Positions 24,069-34,751 of a stretch of 64,000 nt of DNA are shown here, piece by piece. The position numbers and the translations under genes were made by a program. Position 1 is the stretch's first letter, and every line of letters starts with the position of its first letter. This DNA comes from Lineus longissimus (taxonomy: Eukaryota; Nemertea; Pilidiophora; Heteronemertea; Lineidae): assembly GCF_910592395.1 (NCBI RefSeq), contig NC_088309.1:7690501-7754500 (forward strand), written 5' to 3'. The notes under the pieces are model-generated. The model had not been told where the DNA came from, did not search any database, and saw only the letters and a list, made by a program, of their open reading frames with translations.

Positions 24069-24748
24069 TTTCTCAAATCATGCTCAACGGGTCAAATGAG
24101 AAATTGAGTCAGTTCGATCTTTGGATATCGTCAATTAGTTCAAGAAATAGAGCAGTTTTTATGGTTCGAGGCGAGGAGACGCTTTTGTCTTTCGCGCTGG
24201 GCATGGCGATTTGGACTATTCAAGAATAACGTAAACCGTAGTAGCGTCACCTATTGGTAGCCACCTCTTCTCCTTTAATATCGCTAGAAAATTTCCGACA
24301 TCCTTTGATGGGTACGTCGAGAATGCGACAAATCGCTGAAAAATATAGGCTTTCGAAATCTCATTAAAAACATCAATATTTGTTGCTGTCGTAAACTTTC
24401 TGTTAAACTTTTAGTAGAAAAGGAAAATTTCTACTTTTATGCACCAGTGAAATGTTATATAGTGTATGTTTTTGCTTCATTTCAGAAAAAGTGATTGTTA
24501 CGAAATCTGTACATTGCTAGTGCATTTAACCTGTACTATAGGCCTATACACTACAGGGTGGTCCAGGAAAAACCGTTTTTCAAACGCAACTGGATACTTC
24601 CACTACCAGGGGGTTAAAACCATTGAAACCAGTCTATATCTCTTGCAAATAAATTGCTGTATATTTCTGTTATCAAAAGTGATTAAACGTATCTTATATT
24701 TTCTGTGCAGAAATCACACAGTCACAGTGAGACTTTAATTAGTAAAGC
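24069..24748. promoter_or_regulatory. Shared promoter region between TONSL and BBS10
   Basis: The start codons of the divergent genes are 680 bp apart. TTTCGCGC at 24190-24197 fits the E2F consensus TTTSSCGC, and ATTGG at 24253-24257 is an inverted CCAAT box. An acceptor-like TTTTCTGTGCAG ends at 24710, so BBS10 probably has a 5' untranslated exon upstream. The E2F site fits the S-phase role of TONSL. I could not find a good RFX X-box of the kind many cilia genes carry. Confidence 0.5.
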
Positions 24749-26386
24749 ATGAATTCTGTACCTCTCGAGCCATCAACCATCTCTTCCATTTGCGACATTA
24801 TCGAGAGCATCCTTGCGAAGTCATTTGGACCCAATCCTTCTCAAACCATGCTGAGCTCATCAACAGGAAAGATGCTGCTTACATCGGATGGAGTGACTGT
24901 CTTGGAATCACTCCACCTATCTCACCCAGTCGCAAAACTCATTTTAAAAAGTGTGCTGTCTTTTCATAAAATAAGTGGTGACGGAAGTAAAACATTTATT
25001 TTGATGTTAAGTGCATTCCTGCGGGAGGTGGCATCTTCTAGTTCAAGTCATGGTAGCTATTCATGCAAGGACTTGCATCGCTCTTGTGCAAAGTTCCAAG
25101 CAACACTGCATCAAGAATTATTCCCGTCTCTCCTAAATTATGCAACAAACATTCCAAATGATTCAAATGCCGATTTGTTTTGGTCCATGTGTCGAAATAT
25201 TACTCGGACTTCAATGCAAGGAAAGTGTCCAGACTCCGTATCAGATACTTTAACAAACTTATTGACTGACTTTTTGAAACAAAGTGTCCCATCTGTTCAG
25301 AGTCTATTTTCGAACATTTCTGAAATTGTCCATACTTTTTCAATGGCCTGTCGCAAAATTCATGGAGCATTCCCAGATTCCTCCAAGGTCATTGATGGTA
25401 TAATCATCAGTAGAGACTTTGCTGTTGATTCTGGATCACTTACATCTGGAGGTGGAGTTCGATTCGTCTTCTTGAAATGCCCGTTAGGTGACATTTCTAC
25501 CATGAATAGCGACACTGTTACTATGGATACGAGAGGCTCAGTCGGACTAGGAAATATTTTTGAGTGGCAGCACAGAGTGATTCGGAACATTCTAAGTTCA
25601 TATCGAACCCTTGGTGTCAATCTGATCCTGTGTTCGGACAGTGTCTCTGATGTCACAAAACACCTGTGCAGAGAATTCAATATTTCTGTGATCTCTTTCA
25701 TACCTGAGGATGAAGTTGAGGCACTACAACAAATCACACACATACACCCTGTCAGCAACTGTGTTGAACTTCTGTCTTGTGAAGACATTGGTGTTGCCAG
25801 CGGTTGTGAGACTGTGATAATAAACGGAAGAAAGTGTTTTCAATTAAAAGGATTGAAAACATGTGGGAGGATTATCCAGAAACAGATTTTAGTTTGTGCT
25901 CCAACAGAAAGTGTTGCAACAATGTATGAATTAATTCTCACTAACGCTCTCAAGACTGTCGAGGTGTGGCTCGACATGGACAATTTGGATTCAGAAAAAA
26001 CACTTTCAGCTGCAGCTTTCCCAGCAGGTGGTACCCCCGAGATGCTGATGCATGAAATCTTGGAAAACTTTGCCAAAACAAGTCAAGATGGAGATTTAGC
26101 ATGGTTTTGTACTATTTTAGGAAAAGCTTATTTAGCTGTTCCATCTCAGTTGTACAAAAATGCCATTGGTACAGCGAGTGCGACATGTTTCATGTCTTCG
26201 TGGAGTGATTTTTCCAGAGATTTAGAGCAGGGATTGGTCCCTACAAGTACTTTTCTTCAAAACAACAGCAACTATTTACCTGTAGAATCTGTGATGAGTA
26301 AAGTGATTTTGTTACGCAGTTTTTTGGAGTTGCTGCAGCAGCTCTTGCGACTCGATTCTGTTGTGGGTATCAAAAGAAGTGCTTGA
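24749..26386 (+). CDS. BBS10: BBS10, chaperonin-like Bardet-Biedl syndrome protein
   Basis: BBS10 belongs to the vertebrate-type CCT/TRiC-like trio (BBS6, BBS10, BBS12) that helps assemble the BBSome, the coat that moves membrane proteins in cilia. The gene is one uninterrupted 545-codon frame. Two in-frame stops (TAG TAA) sit just before the ATG, so the start is firm. Visible group II chaperonin features: GPN at about 27-29, TSDGVTVLESLHLSHP (45-60) and the nucleotide-site GDGSKT (77-82). Near the end, FPAGGTPEMLMHE (about 417-429) and ESVMSKVILL followed by DSVVGIKR match the C-terminal equatorial blocks of BBS10 better than BBS6 or BBS12. It is shorter than human BBS10 (723), lacking most of the long insert before the second equatorial half. 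TONSL starts 680 bp away on the other strand. BBS10 rather than a sister gene is a family judgement from these blocks. Confidence 0.9.
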   Translation: MNSVPLEPSTISSICDIIESILAKSFGPNPSQTMLSSSTGKMLLTSDGVTVLESLHLSHPVAKLILKSVLSFHKISGDGSKTFILMLSAFLREVASSSSSHGSYSCKDLHRSCAKFQATLHQELFPSLLNYATNIPNDSNADLFWSMCRNITRTSMQGKCPDSVSDTLTNLLTDFLKQSVPSVQSLFSNISEIVHTFSMACRKIHGAFPDSSKVIDGIIISRDFAVDSGSLTSGGGVRFVFLKCPLGDISTMNSDTVTMDTRGSVGLGNIFEWQHRVIRNILSSYRTLGVNLILCSDSVSDVTKHLCREFNISVISFIPEDEVEALQQITHIHPVSNCVELLSCEDIGVASGCETVIINGRKCFQLKGLKTCGRIIQKQILVCAPTESVATMYELILTNALKTVEVWLDMDNLDSEKTLSAAAFPAGGTPEMLMHEILENFAKTSQDGDLAWFCTILGKAYLAVPSQLYKNAIGTASATCFMSSWSDFSRDLEQGLVPTSTFLQNNSNYLPVESVMSKVILLRSFLELLQQLLRLDSVVGIKRSA

Positions 26387-27804
26387 TTTTGGGTATAAAA
26401 ACTGAAGCCGGGAAGGATAGTTCACTCTCTCATTTTGTGCATTAGACATATGTGAAATGTAAAATGTAAAGCAAAAGTTAGTGTTTGTCTCTAATCCATT
26501 GCAGTTTAGATTATGGCTTGACCTTGATTTTGGATTCGATAGATACAAGGGCAAGGGCCTTTTGTAAACTTTGCAACTTTGGCAATCTGGGGGTAGGGGG
26601 ATGACTCGCTGTGTGGCAGCAAGTCCCTGTAGTTTGGTCTGGATGGTTGCGACGATCTGATTGCTGTGTCTTGGGCTTTAATGGCCCAGCCCCCCCCTTT
26701 TGGGTCCTGGTTGTGACAGTCTCCCTGTCCTTGTTGTGACCGCTCCCCGTAGTCAGGTTGATTGTGACAGTCTGATCACTGTCTCTGTATAGCAGCCCAG
26801 CCACCCCCTTGGGTATGGGAACATCCATAAAGTACATACACACGTAAACACTGATTTTTAGACCCCCCTCCCCCTGTATGCACCTTGTATGCAATGCCAG
26901 TCCCTTAGCTTTGCATGGTCTGGTTGTGGTCTTACAGTGTATATCGGCCAGTCGCCTAAGCGCGTTTTGGCTGTGTCACAATGTAGCAAACTGTATCACA
27001 ATGTAGCTGGTTGTGGCAGTCTCCTGGTGTAGCCGCCAGCCCCCTTTGGTCTGGCTGACTGTATCAATCTCGCACTGCTGTATTGCAGCGAACAATTTTG
27101 TCTGGGGACGTTGTCTTCGATTCTTGTTATAAAATAAAGAGGAAATTACAACTTTTGAACGTTTATTTATTACGACAGAATACAATGTACAAAATGAATC
27201 TAACCAGTCTGGATAATGACCGTTTTCTGGGAAGGGTTATATCAAAATACCCCGAGAAGAAAGGTCCCCTTGCAATCTTTAATTTGTTCTTTCGTTTGAT
27301 AGTCATCATTACACATGATTGTAATCGTAATGTTCAATGACATTTATCCCAAATCAAGTTACTTTGAGGAGCATAGTTATTTGATACAATTGATTAAATA
27401 ATGATAATACATACACACATTTGACCGAATATAACAGAATAGTGGATGACGTTCTTGTTCGGAAACTAACGAATGGTGCGCGCGTAATTTCGGCAAGTTG
27501 ACGCCCGCTGGTATAGGCCTACGTATCCCTGCCGATTTTACGTATGTCATATTCACGTCAGTAGCCATCCCGTTCCTGCAAAATGTTCCTTTTATTAGCT
27601 GAATCAAGCATCACTTGCATATAAATCAGTGTCCCATATCGCACACCACGAATCGAGATTGGTGCCAGATGTGAAAACGCCATACGACGGATTTAGAGCA
27701 AGGGGATTAGCGACTTGGCTTTCAGCTGTTGTTTTGTTTGAGGCAGACCAAGCCCTACATCCGTGACCAAAGATACGAATACGTAATAAGGGCATAATTT
27801 TTGT

Positions 27805-27962
27805 GAATGTAGGTAAAAAAGGTACAGGTAAAAAGGTACGGTAAAAAAGGTACAGGAAAAAAGGTACAAGTAAAAAAGGTATCGGTAAAAAAGGTACAGG
27901 AAAAAAAGGTACAGGTAAAAAAGGTACAAGAAAAATGGGGACTAGGTAAAAAAGGTACAGGT
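27805..27962. repeat. Short-period array with core GGTACAGGTAAAAAA
   Basis: About ten imperfect copies of a 13-16-bp unit, GGTACAGG(T/A)AAAAAA and variants. It is preceded by GTGAATGTAGGTAAAAAAGG, which recurs in similar form before the array at 33150. Minus-strand open frames rich in Phe, Pro, Val and Leu come from the repeat and are not genes. Confidence 0.85.
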
Positions 27963-28343
27963 ATGGTGTCTTTGCTGTCAAATGTTATAAATTGCACGTC
28001 TTGTTTATTGTAAATGAAGTCAAATTTTGGGGTTATTATGATTATTATGTAGATGTTGTGTGGTGGAGGTAACTTATACTGAGATAGGCAAAGTTTAGAT
28101 ATGTTTTCAATCAGTCAGTCAAATGGAAACCATGTTATGTGTTGGTTATTTGTTTTTTGTGTATCCAAACTAATTACTTCCTTGCTAGAGTAAAGTTGAT
28201 TAACTTCTAATTGCCAAAGCATAATTATGACTGCTGTAATTAATCCAATTAACAATCAATCAGAAAATCCCTTGTCCAAGGTGGATTGTTCCAGGTCTGG
28301 TATTAATTAGGAAGGTCTTCCCAAGCTGATACTACCTGGAATA

Positions 28344-28349
28344 TTTATT
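28344..28349 (-). terminator. Candidate poly(A) signal of the scramblase gene
   Basis: TTTATT on the plus strand reads AATAAA on the minus strand, about 145 nt past the distal scramblase stop codon at 28494. No equivalent hexamer was seen between the two candidate last exons, so both isoforms could share this end. Confidence 0.45.
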
Positions 28350-28493
28350 TTACTGATACCAACGGTTTTGAATACATTCAGGGTTTCTTTCGCACTTTTG
28401 TAACTATGAAACTAAGGGCTTTGTACATGCCAAAAGTTTCGCATGTTCGTTTTTCCCTGCATGAAAACAATCCTGGTGAAAACAGGCGCTGGT

Positions 28494-28532
28494 TTAGTTG
28501 TCGTTATCATTGTCTTCAAAGTAATAGAAATC
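28494..28532 (-). CDS. PLSCR: Alternative terminal exon of the scramblase gene
   Basis: A second copy of the last coding exon follows the first. It is preceded by CTTCCAG, opens in the same phase (0) and reads DFYYFEDNDNDN then stop; the proximal copy reads DFYYFEEKDNNNQ then stop. Splicing 29124 to 28532 would give a 254-residue isoform with a more acidic tail. It retains acceptor, frame and stop, so it is more likely a usable alternative exon than a dead duplicate, but no transcript evidence is available here. Confidence 0.75.
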   Translation of the reverse strand, partial: DFYYFEDNDNDN

Positions 28533-28742
28533 CTGGAAGAAACGGAAATTCCTTATGATATACATGTATATTGAAATAGTAAAAAACAATCGTATTGTTA
28601 GTAAGCTGGCGTTAGTAAGTCCTTCTGATGCGCCGCTGAGACGGGCTTTAGAATGCAATACATGTACAATGTAATTCCCCATTTGCCCGAAAAAGGCTGA
28701 TCAAAGCAGTCCCGTCTCTATACATTTTAGTATCCGCCACCG

Positions 28743-31700
28743 TTATTGGTTATTGTTATCTTTTTCTTCGAAGTAATAGAAGTCCTGGAATAATGAAATA
28801 AGATAATCAGGAACCGAAAACACTTTCTTTCATTCATGTAGCCTCTACGACCCTTCACACAAAGGTGTTTTAAGAATCAGAATTTTAAACGAATTTGAAA
28901 AAAATGAGAGTGCTATTATTTGATTTTCCGGCATCTGAAAGCACAGATGTTGGTGTCCACAGTAACCCTCTCATCTCTGCGGTGGATCCAGCATCTCAAT
29001 TTTACAGCAATCAATCTTTTTGACAAGCCAAATACGGGGGGGGGGTGCCTGGGGGGTGCCAAACCCCTTTTCTGCTGAAAACGACATTTCTCTATCGTAT
29101 GGTTCGGGATTGACGATACTTACGATTAGAAAAGCAAGTCCGAACATGGTGAACTTCATTTTCACATCAAGATCCATTGGGACTGGAAAAACGAAAGAGA
29201 GCTTATTAACTGCGAAGTACCAAGCATGTGCGCGGGTTCATTTTTTCTCGCTGACATCTCTTGCAAAAAGTTACTTGACACTCTATTCAGTCGATAGTTT
29301 ATAGGTTCAATCACCTCCAGCAGCAGTTGATAGCCTATTACTGATTTGGCGGTGCGTTGTGCCTGATTTGGCGAAACGACCTGCATTGCTGGCTGGTAAA
29401 ATGATGGCGTTTCAAAAAGGAATTTGTTCATGTATGCTTTCAATAAATGCAACTTACAGTTTGCGCTGAAGTTATTGGCATTTGTTAAGCCTTCTTTGAA
29501 ACAGCCTGCCCACTGCTTGGAAACCTTTCCAACCGGACTGGCTTTGTCCCAGTTGCCGTCTGCACCTTTCGGGAACATCTGAAAAAATGATGATACTGAT
29601 TGTACATGCCTAATTAATCATCGCCTCATCATCTTTATATTATGATAAAAGTAATGATTAACTCGTCTCAACTCAATTTAACTCAAAATATCACAACTAA
29701 ATTTGAATTTTTGCGCTATTTATTATCGCGATTGGACGAAACTTACGTTAAAGTCAAGGTCGTCGGTGCAGCAGAACCACTGGCACATACAGCAGCTCCG
29801 TGTAACCATGAAGACATCTTCTTTGTTAGCATTCATCACGTAGAAGACAGGATTGCAGCAGAAGCGCCTGCAACGAAAGGAATGAATGTGAAATAACTTT
29901 ACACAGAGGTGTTTTTTTATTTTCCACAACGCCTTCAATTCTGGCAGAGTGACATTTCTTTTGTGAATTTCAATGATCTGAAAAGGTTATGGTTTAGCAA
30001 TATTTCCTCATGATTTGACTGTTCGTATTAGGGATTACCCAGTACTAACATTGAAATAATAAGCATATTTACCCCAGTCTTACATATCCGACGGGTGTGC
30101 CGACAGGCGACTCAATCACAATTTCCATGTGGCAGGTGCCCGATGTCGTGGCGCACCAGCAACAACCATAGCAGCACTTGAACTCACGCGTGATGCGACC
30201 TACCACCTAAAACATAATAATTTGGCGCATGTTGTATAAATCTTTATCTGACAAGCTGTATGAATGATCGCATATTCCCAAAACATCAAGGGAGACACCT
30301 ACGACACAGAGGTAGAGCTACATGTATATACATATTATGTGCAGACATACATTATGTAATACTTTTTTCTGGTAAGCGAGTCATTCATGTTTCTAAACTC
30401 GGGTCATGATGCGAGGTCCTGATATGGCAGATGATATTATAATTCATCAGATGCCAGTGTTGTACCCTAGTAGAAAATTGGCGTGTCACGACCCCGAGAC
30501 TCGCTCAAAATTACTATTTTTTAGCAAAAAGAGCCCCGATAGTAAAGTTTTCTACAATACTTATATATACATGTATACATGTACTTACTTGACCACCGTT
30601 GTCAATTATATCGATGAGGAATCCGCGTTCCGCCCCACAGAACAGTCGTTGGCACATCTCTGTATCTGAAGGTATGTAGGAATACAATGTATAAAATGCC
30701 GTTAAAGCGGAAATTGCCACAAGGAGTGCGTACTGAGCGACATCGTTTTCCATACACGTTCCCTTCCTTTTACTCATCTCTGACAAGTACCATTACAGTG
30801 CAGGGTGTGCTCACCGCAGCAACTGCCCGTTACTCACTCGACAACATAATTTAATTTTATGGCTTTGTAGGGAAAGTGCTGCAGACACTCGACAATATAA
30901 AGCGCACTTTCAGTCGCAGGCTTTTTTTTGGCTGATTCAGTGAACACAGTAACCTCAATAAGTGACTGCTATTGGACATTTCGCATTGTGTTCGGGTAGA
31001 TTCTTCGAGATAACCTCGGGTGAGGTCTTTTGAGTCGTAGCTCTCAGCCTGCATCGCTCATCATCGCTTTTCCATCGGCCAGTATACCTAGTAAGGGATG
31101 AAGCGTTAATGTGAGAGATTCTGGTTTGCAGAGTTTATGCTACCCCAAACTCGAATTAACTTACTTTCTGCAGCAAAATAGATCTGCTGGCCCATAGCGT
31201 TCTTTATTGCATATTTGTTGTTGCAATGGAACCCGGTTAAAACTGAAATTAAAAGAGATCGTCTTACTTAAAAAATGAATCGGAAAATGTTACATGTATA
31301 GCACTAGCAGGGCTGATACGGATGCACAAGGTCGATAGCGGTGAGGGGCTGCCCTCTGGTTTATTGACCGAAAACAAGAGAGCTTTTTTGGGACCCTCAT
31401 GCCAGCAAATGTTGAAAGTCTAGCTCAATCCTGAAATTTGATTTCTGGCCATTCCCTAGATAACAACTGAAAATATAGTTGACGCCGTGCCACCTAAAAT
31501 GTTCAATCAATATCATCGTTTTTACTTAGGGTTTCGAGAGACAGTCTGGTAGTTGGCTGGACGCATAAAAACAGGATATCATTCAATGTGAATTTCCCTT
31601 TTTTGGGGGGGGGGGGGGGGAGTAAAAGAGAGCCATACACCCAAAGTTGAGTACTTAGTACAATGTACATTTTAGCACGGACGTTCATACAGACGACCAT

Positions 31701-32470
31701 AATGATATACGGTACCATTGAATAAGGTTGTTAACAACAACTCCGGGGTGTTTTGTCCAGACCCATAATGTCAAATATTTGGACGTTGGCTTTCGTATGT
31801 TTGTTAACAACAACAATGTGATTTTAGTCAGATTAATCCTGTTCACTGATAGTTACTAGCGCGTTGACACTTTTGTAGGCCGTCAATGGTAATTGGGGGT
31901 TGACATTGTATAGGCCTAGCCATTACAGACATGCTCTCTGGCACGGATCTATAGCACAAGACACATGCTATAGGGCCTAGATCAATTTTTGGCCTCTTTC
32001 GGTCCTGGGCGTTCGATCAGTTGACCTGTTCTTGATTTTCTCATTCGGGGAAGTAGAATAAGTAGGCCTATTCTGTATGTACTGAATTTATTGCAGGAGG
32101 ATGGCAGTGTGGATATTCATATATAATTAGCTAATAGTAATGGGAATAGTATTGTAATGATGTGGATAATGGCTGATGGTAATGGTAATGGTAAGAATAC
32201 CATGAAGACTTACCTTCAACTAGTTCTACTTGTTGATGTATGAGAAGCTGGTCGATTTGGGCAAGGTACTCAAGACCCGGGGGCGTAATGGCGCTACCGC
32301 CTTTATTGGCACTAGCTAGAACAGAAAATATGGAGGCAAATATCAAGTTCGAAAGACCCAAATAGACATCATATGGAGGCTTATGACAAAAACTGATTTA
32401 TTGTAGAGATTGGGTCAATATTGGGTGGTGACTTACCTGGCTGCATTTCAACATGTTCAACCGCACTCAT
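28743..32470 (-). CDS. PLSCR: Phospholipid scramblase, complete, nine coding exons
   Basis: Single-pass membrane protein family linked to calcium-triggered movement of phospholipids between leaflets. Exons: 32470-32437, 32315-32214, 31242-31165, 30665-30589, 30206-30073, 29867-29747, 29578-29458, 29182-29124, 28784-28743. All phases agree; the product is 255 residues. Start MSAVEHVEMQP. Family blocks in order: PPGLEYLAQIDQLLIHQQ, VLTGFHCNNKY, AMGQQIYFAAE, the cysteine cluster CCYGCCWC (likely palmitoylated), ESPVGTPVGYV, a second cluster SCCMCQWFCC, VGKVSKQWAG, then the calcium-site region and the C-terminal helix (FTMFGLAFLI) ending DFYYFEE. Unlike human PLSCR1 there is no long proline-rich N terminus. 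In the calcium motif, the usual DADNF reads NANNF, replacing two acidic residues with Asn. A second last exon lies at 28532-28494. Confidence 0.95.
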
Positions 32471-33149
32471 TTTGATGTCGTAAGGGATAGGAATCAGTTT
32501 CTTGTCGGCGTCTCCTGATTGGCTTCAGCCACGAAAAATGTGTCGTTCACAGCAGCGGCCGGGGGAGATCCTTTGTGCGTCCGTATATTTACTAATATCA
32601 AAGCCAGAAGAAGGTTCCTTTCTTTGCAGTAAGCGATCTGGAAAATGAGAATACAATATTTGACACAGTTTGACTGACTCGTGCATTGGCAACAAATACA
32701 TGTACATACCTGTCCTTCAATAAACCAGCACAAATGTTTGTTATTCACCTATATAATTCATATTGGTAGTGTGAGAATTTCAACGGGTGTATGTATCGGA
32801 CCGAAGACCGGGAGATTGCGAACGACCACTCATTTTAGGGCTTGATATCAGTAACGGTCTTATATCGGTGAAACTAGAGTACCCGTTTTTTACTACCGGT
32901 ATATAGGTTTTTGTACATACCTGCTTGATGAGACCAAAATGAGTATCCAACCTGTAGGCTTCGTATAATAGTACTCAACTGACCGACCGACGAACCAAAG
33001 CCAAGCCTGTTAATGTTTTATGTGCACGTCAAGGCGATAAGCTAATATTACAAAACCGGATCTCATGCATTATTAGCTAAGCGTTTTCTCGACGGTAGGT
33101 TTCTAATGATTTATTGCTTGCTTGCGTATAAGGTGTGCGCTATAATGTA
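32471..33149. other. Scramblase 5' flank; no gene recognised
   Basis: This should contain the scramblase promoter and possibly an untranslated first exon. No clear TATA box or further coding exon was seen. Confidence 0.4.
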
Positions 33150-33330
33150 GGTAATAAAGGCACTCTCCGAATGTAGGTAATAAAGGCACTGGAAAAAAAG
33201 GCAATGGAAAAAAAGGAACGGAAAAAAGGCCCTAGGTAAAAAAGGCACTGGAAAAAAGGCACCAGAAAAAAGGCACTGGGTAAAAAAGGCACTGGAAAGA
33301 AGGCAATGGAAAAATGGCACCAGAAAAAAT
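33150..33330. repeat. Short-period array with core AAAAAAGGCACTGG
   Basis: About a dozen imperfect 13-16-bp units, AAAAAAGGCACTGG and variants, introduced by GAATGTAGGTAATAAAGGCA. It is the reverse complement of the array at 33770-33968, about 440 bp away, and a relative of the 27805 array with C for T in the core. Confidence 0.85.
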
Positions 33331-33769
33331 ATATGGGAAATCTCTGAGAAATCTCTACTACATAGATAAAAAATAAAAATTTCTATGTGCATTTCTATGT
33401 GTAGTTTTTTCTACATCAACAGAATACTGGGTGGTCCAAAAAAACGGAACAGCCTATTTTCAGTACCCTCCGACCAGAAAAACTAGCTTGGATAGGCAGG
33501 GAATCCTTATAAAAAATGATAAAAAGATCATCCGATTTGGTCCAGTAGTTTAATCAAATTAGATTCAGGGTTCCCTCACCAGTAACCTATTTCTACAAGA
33601 TACAATAGTTTATCACAAGAGTGGCTATTGACATCTAGGAAAACATTCTTGATGAGTCTCATTGCAGTTTTATTGGTGAGAAAGACTTGGAAGCACATTA
33701 CACATAGCACATTACACAATAGAAATGCACGGGGGGGCACCCCAAATGAATTTTTCACCTAGAGATTTC

Positions 33770-34060
33770 CTGGTGCCTTTTTTTTTGCAGTGCCTTTTTA
33801 CCTAGTATAGTGATTTCCTGGTGCCTTTTTCTCCAGTGCCTTTTTTACCTAGTGCCTTTTTTCCTAGTGCCTTTTTTACCTTATAGTGCCTTTTTTCCAG
33901 TGTCTTTTTTACCTAGTGCCTTTTTTCCGTACCTTTTTTTCCAGTGCCTTTTCCCCTAGTGCCTTTATTGGTGTATTCCTGTTTCGCCTATTCCTGTTCC
34001 GCCTATTCCTGTTTCGCCTATTCCTGTTTCGCCTAATTCCTGTTTCGCCTATTCAAATGT
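33770..34060. repeat. Two adjoining arrays: CAGTGCCTTTTTT and TATTCCTGTTTCGCC
   Basis: From 33770 to about 33968 are copies of (C/T)AGTGCCTTTTTTACC; from about 33974 to 34056 are five copies of the 15-bp TATTCCTGTTTCGCC. The first is inverted relative to 33150-33330, the second relative to 34655-34751. Short open frames here are artefacts of the repeats. Confidence 0.87.
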
Positions 34061-34654
34061 ATTGCTAACCTCCCCACAGACGTAGGAATATGAACCTTCC
34101 CTTACTGACCGACCAAACCCGAGGAGAGCCACATATGTACGCATTGAAACAATACGTTAATGGAGAGAGGGACATAATGAGTTACGTTGATGCCATCAGT
34201 TACCTTGTCTGACATAATATCATGATATGTATTTTCCACCTTGTTTGACTTTATATGTGCTGTACCTACATGTATATTATGACATGGGTTTTACAGCTGA
34301 TTTTGATCAAATAATTATGAGAATGTACAATATTATGTATTTTTATCAAAAACTCATGAATTCAGTTTTCATAAAATAAACGACTGCTTTACTCTACTTA
34401 ATCTATTAGTTTTTACTGTGTGTCAGTATGGTCCTATGGTCCTATGGTCAAATAAGTCCCGGACTGTCCCCGCTTTCAAGGTGACTCTTTCAAAACGGTC
34501 ATGGCATAACAAAGTTGATGGCATTTGATTAGTCAAATTGTCATCACATCGTTAACATCATCCAATTGTCCCCTCACATTTTCCCCATAAAATGGACATG
34601 CATCCCTAAGGTTCCCCGTGGGAGAGTCGATTTATTGTAGGGGTACTGGAAAGT

Positions 34655-34751
34655 AGGCGAAACAGGAATAGGCGAAACAGGAATAGGCGAAACAGGAATT
34701 TTGTAGGCGAAACAGGAATAGGCGAAACAGGAATAGGCGAAACAGGCATAA
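34655..34751. repeat. 15-bp array GGCGAAACAGGAATA, inverted partner of 33974-34056
   Basis: About six copies of GGCGAAACAGGAATA, one interrupted by TTTGTA. It is the exact reverse complement of the unit at 33974-34056, about 600 bp away, so the two could pair in single-stranded DNA or RNA. Confidence 0.88.

Larger units (their letters stand above)
26387..28490. other. BBS10 3' flank and spacer with low-complexity DNA
   Basis: Downstream of the BBS10 stop, 26560-27110 is a degenerate series of segments with (G/C)TCTGGTTGTG(A/G)CAGTCTCC and CAGCCCCC..TT, separated by C- and G-runs. AATAAA at 27133-27138 is a possible poly(A) signal. A T-rich array follows at 27805-27962 (listed separately). 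No further gene is supported. Confidence 0.45.

Noticed and set aside
24466-24738. 90-codon frame directly before BBS10 as an upstream coding exon
   Set aside because: An acceptor-like site at 24710 and two in-frame stops before the BBS10 ATG indicate untranslated sequence.
27604-27997. Three overlapping minus-strand frames rich in Phe, Leu, Val and Pro, suggesting a membrane protein
   Set aside because: They translate the T-rich array in all three frames.
33111-34068. Frames rich in Phe, Leu and Ser on both strands
   Set aside because: Products of the short-period arrays; the same peptide recurs at each array.
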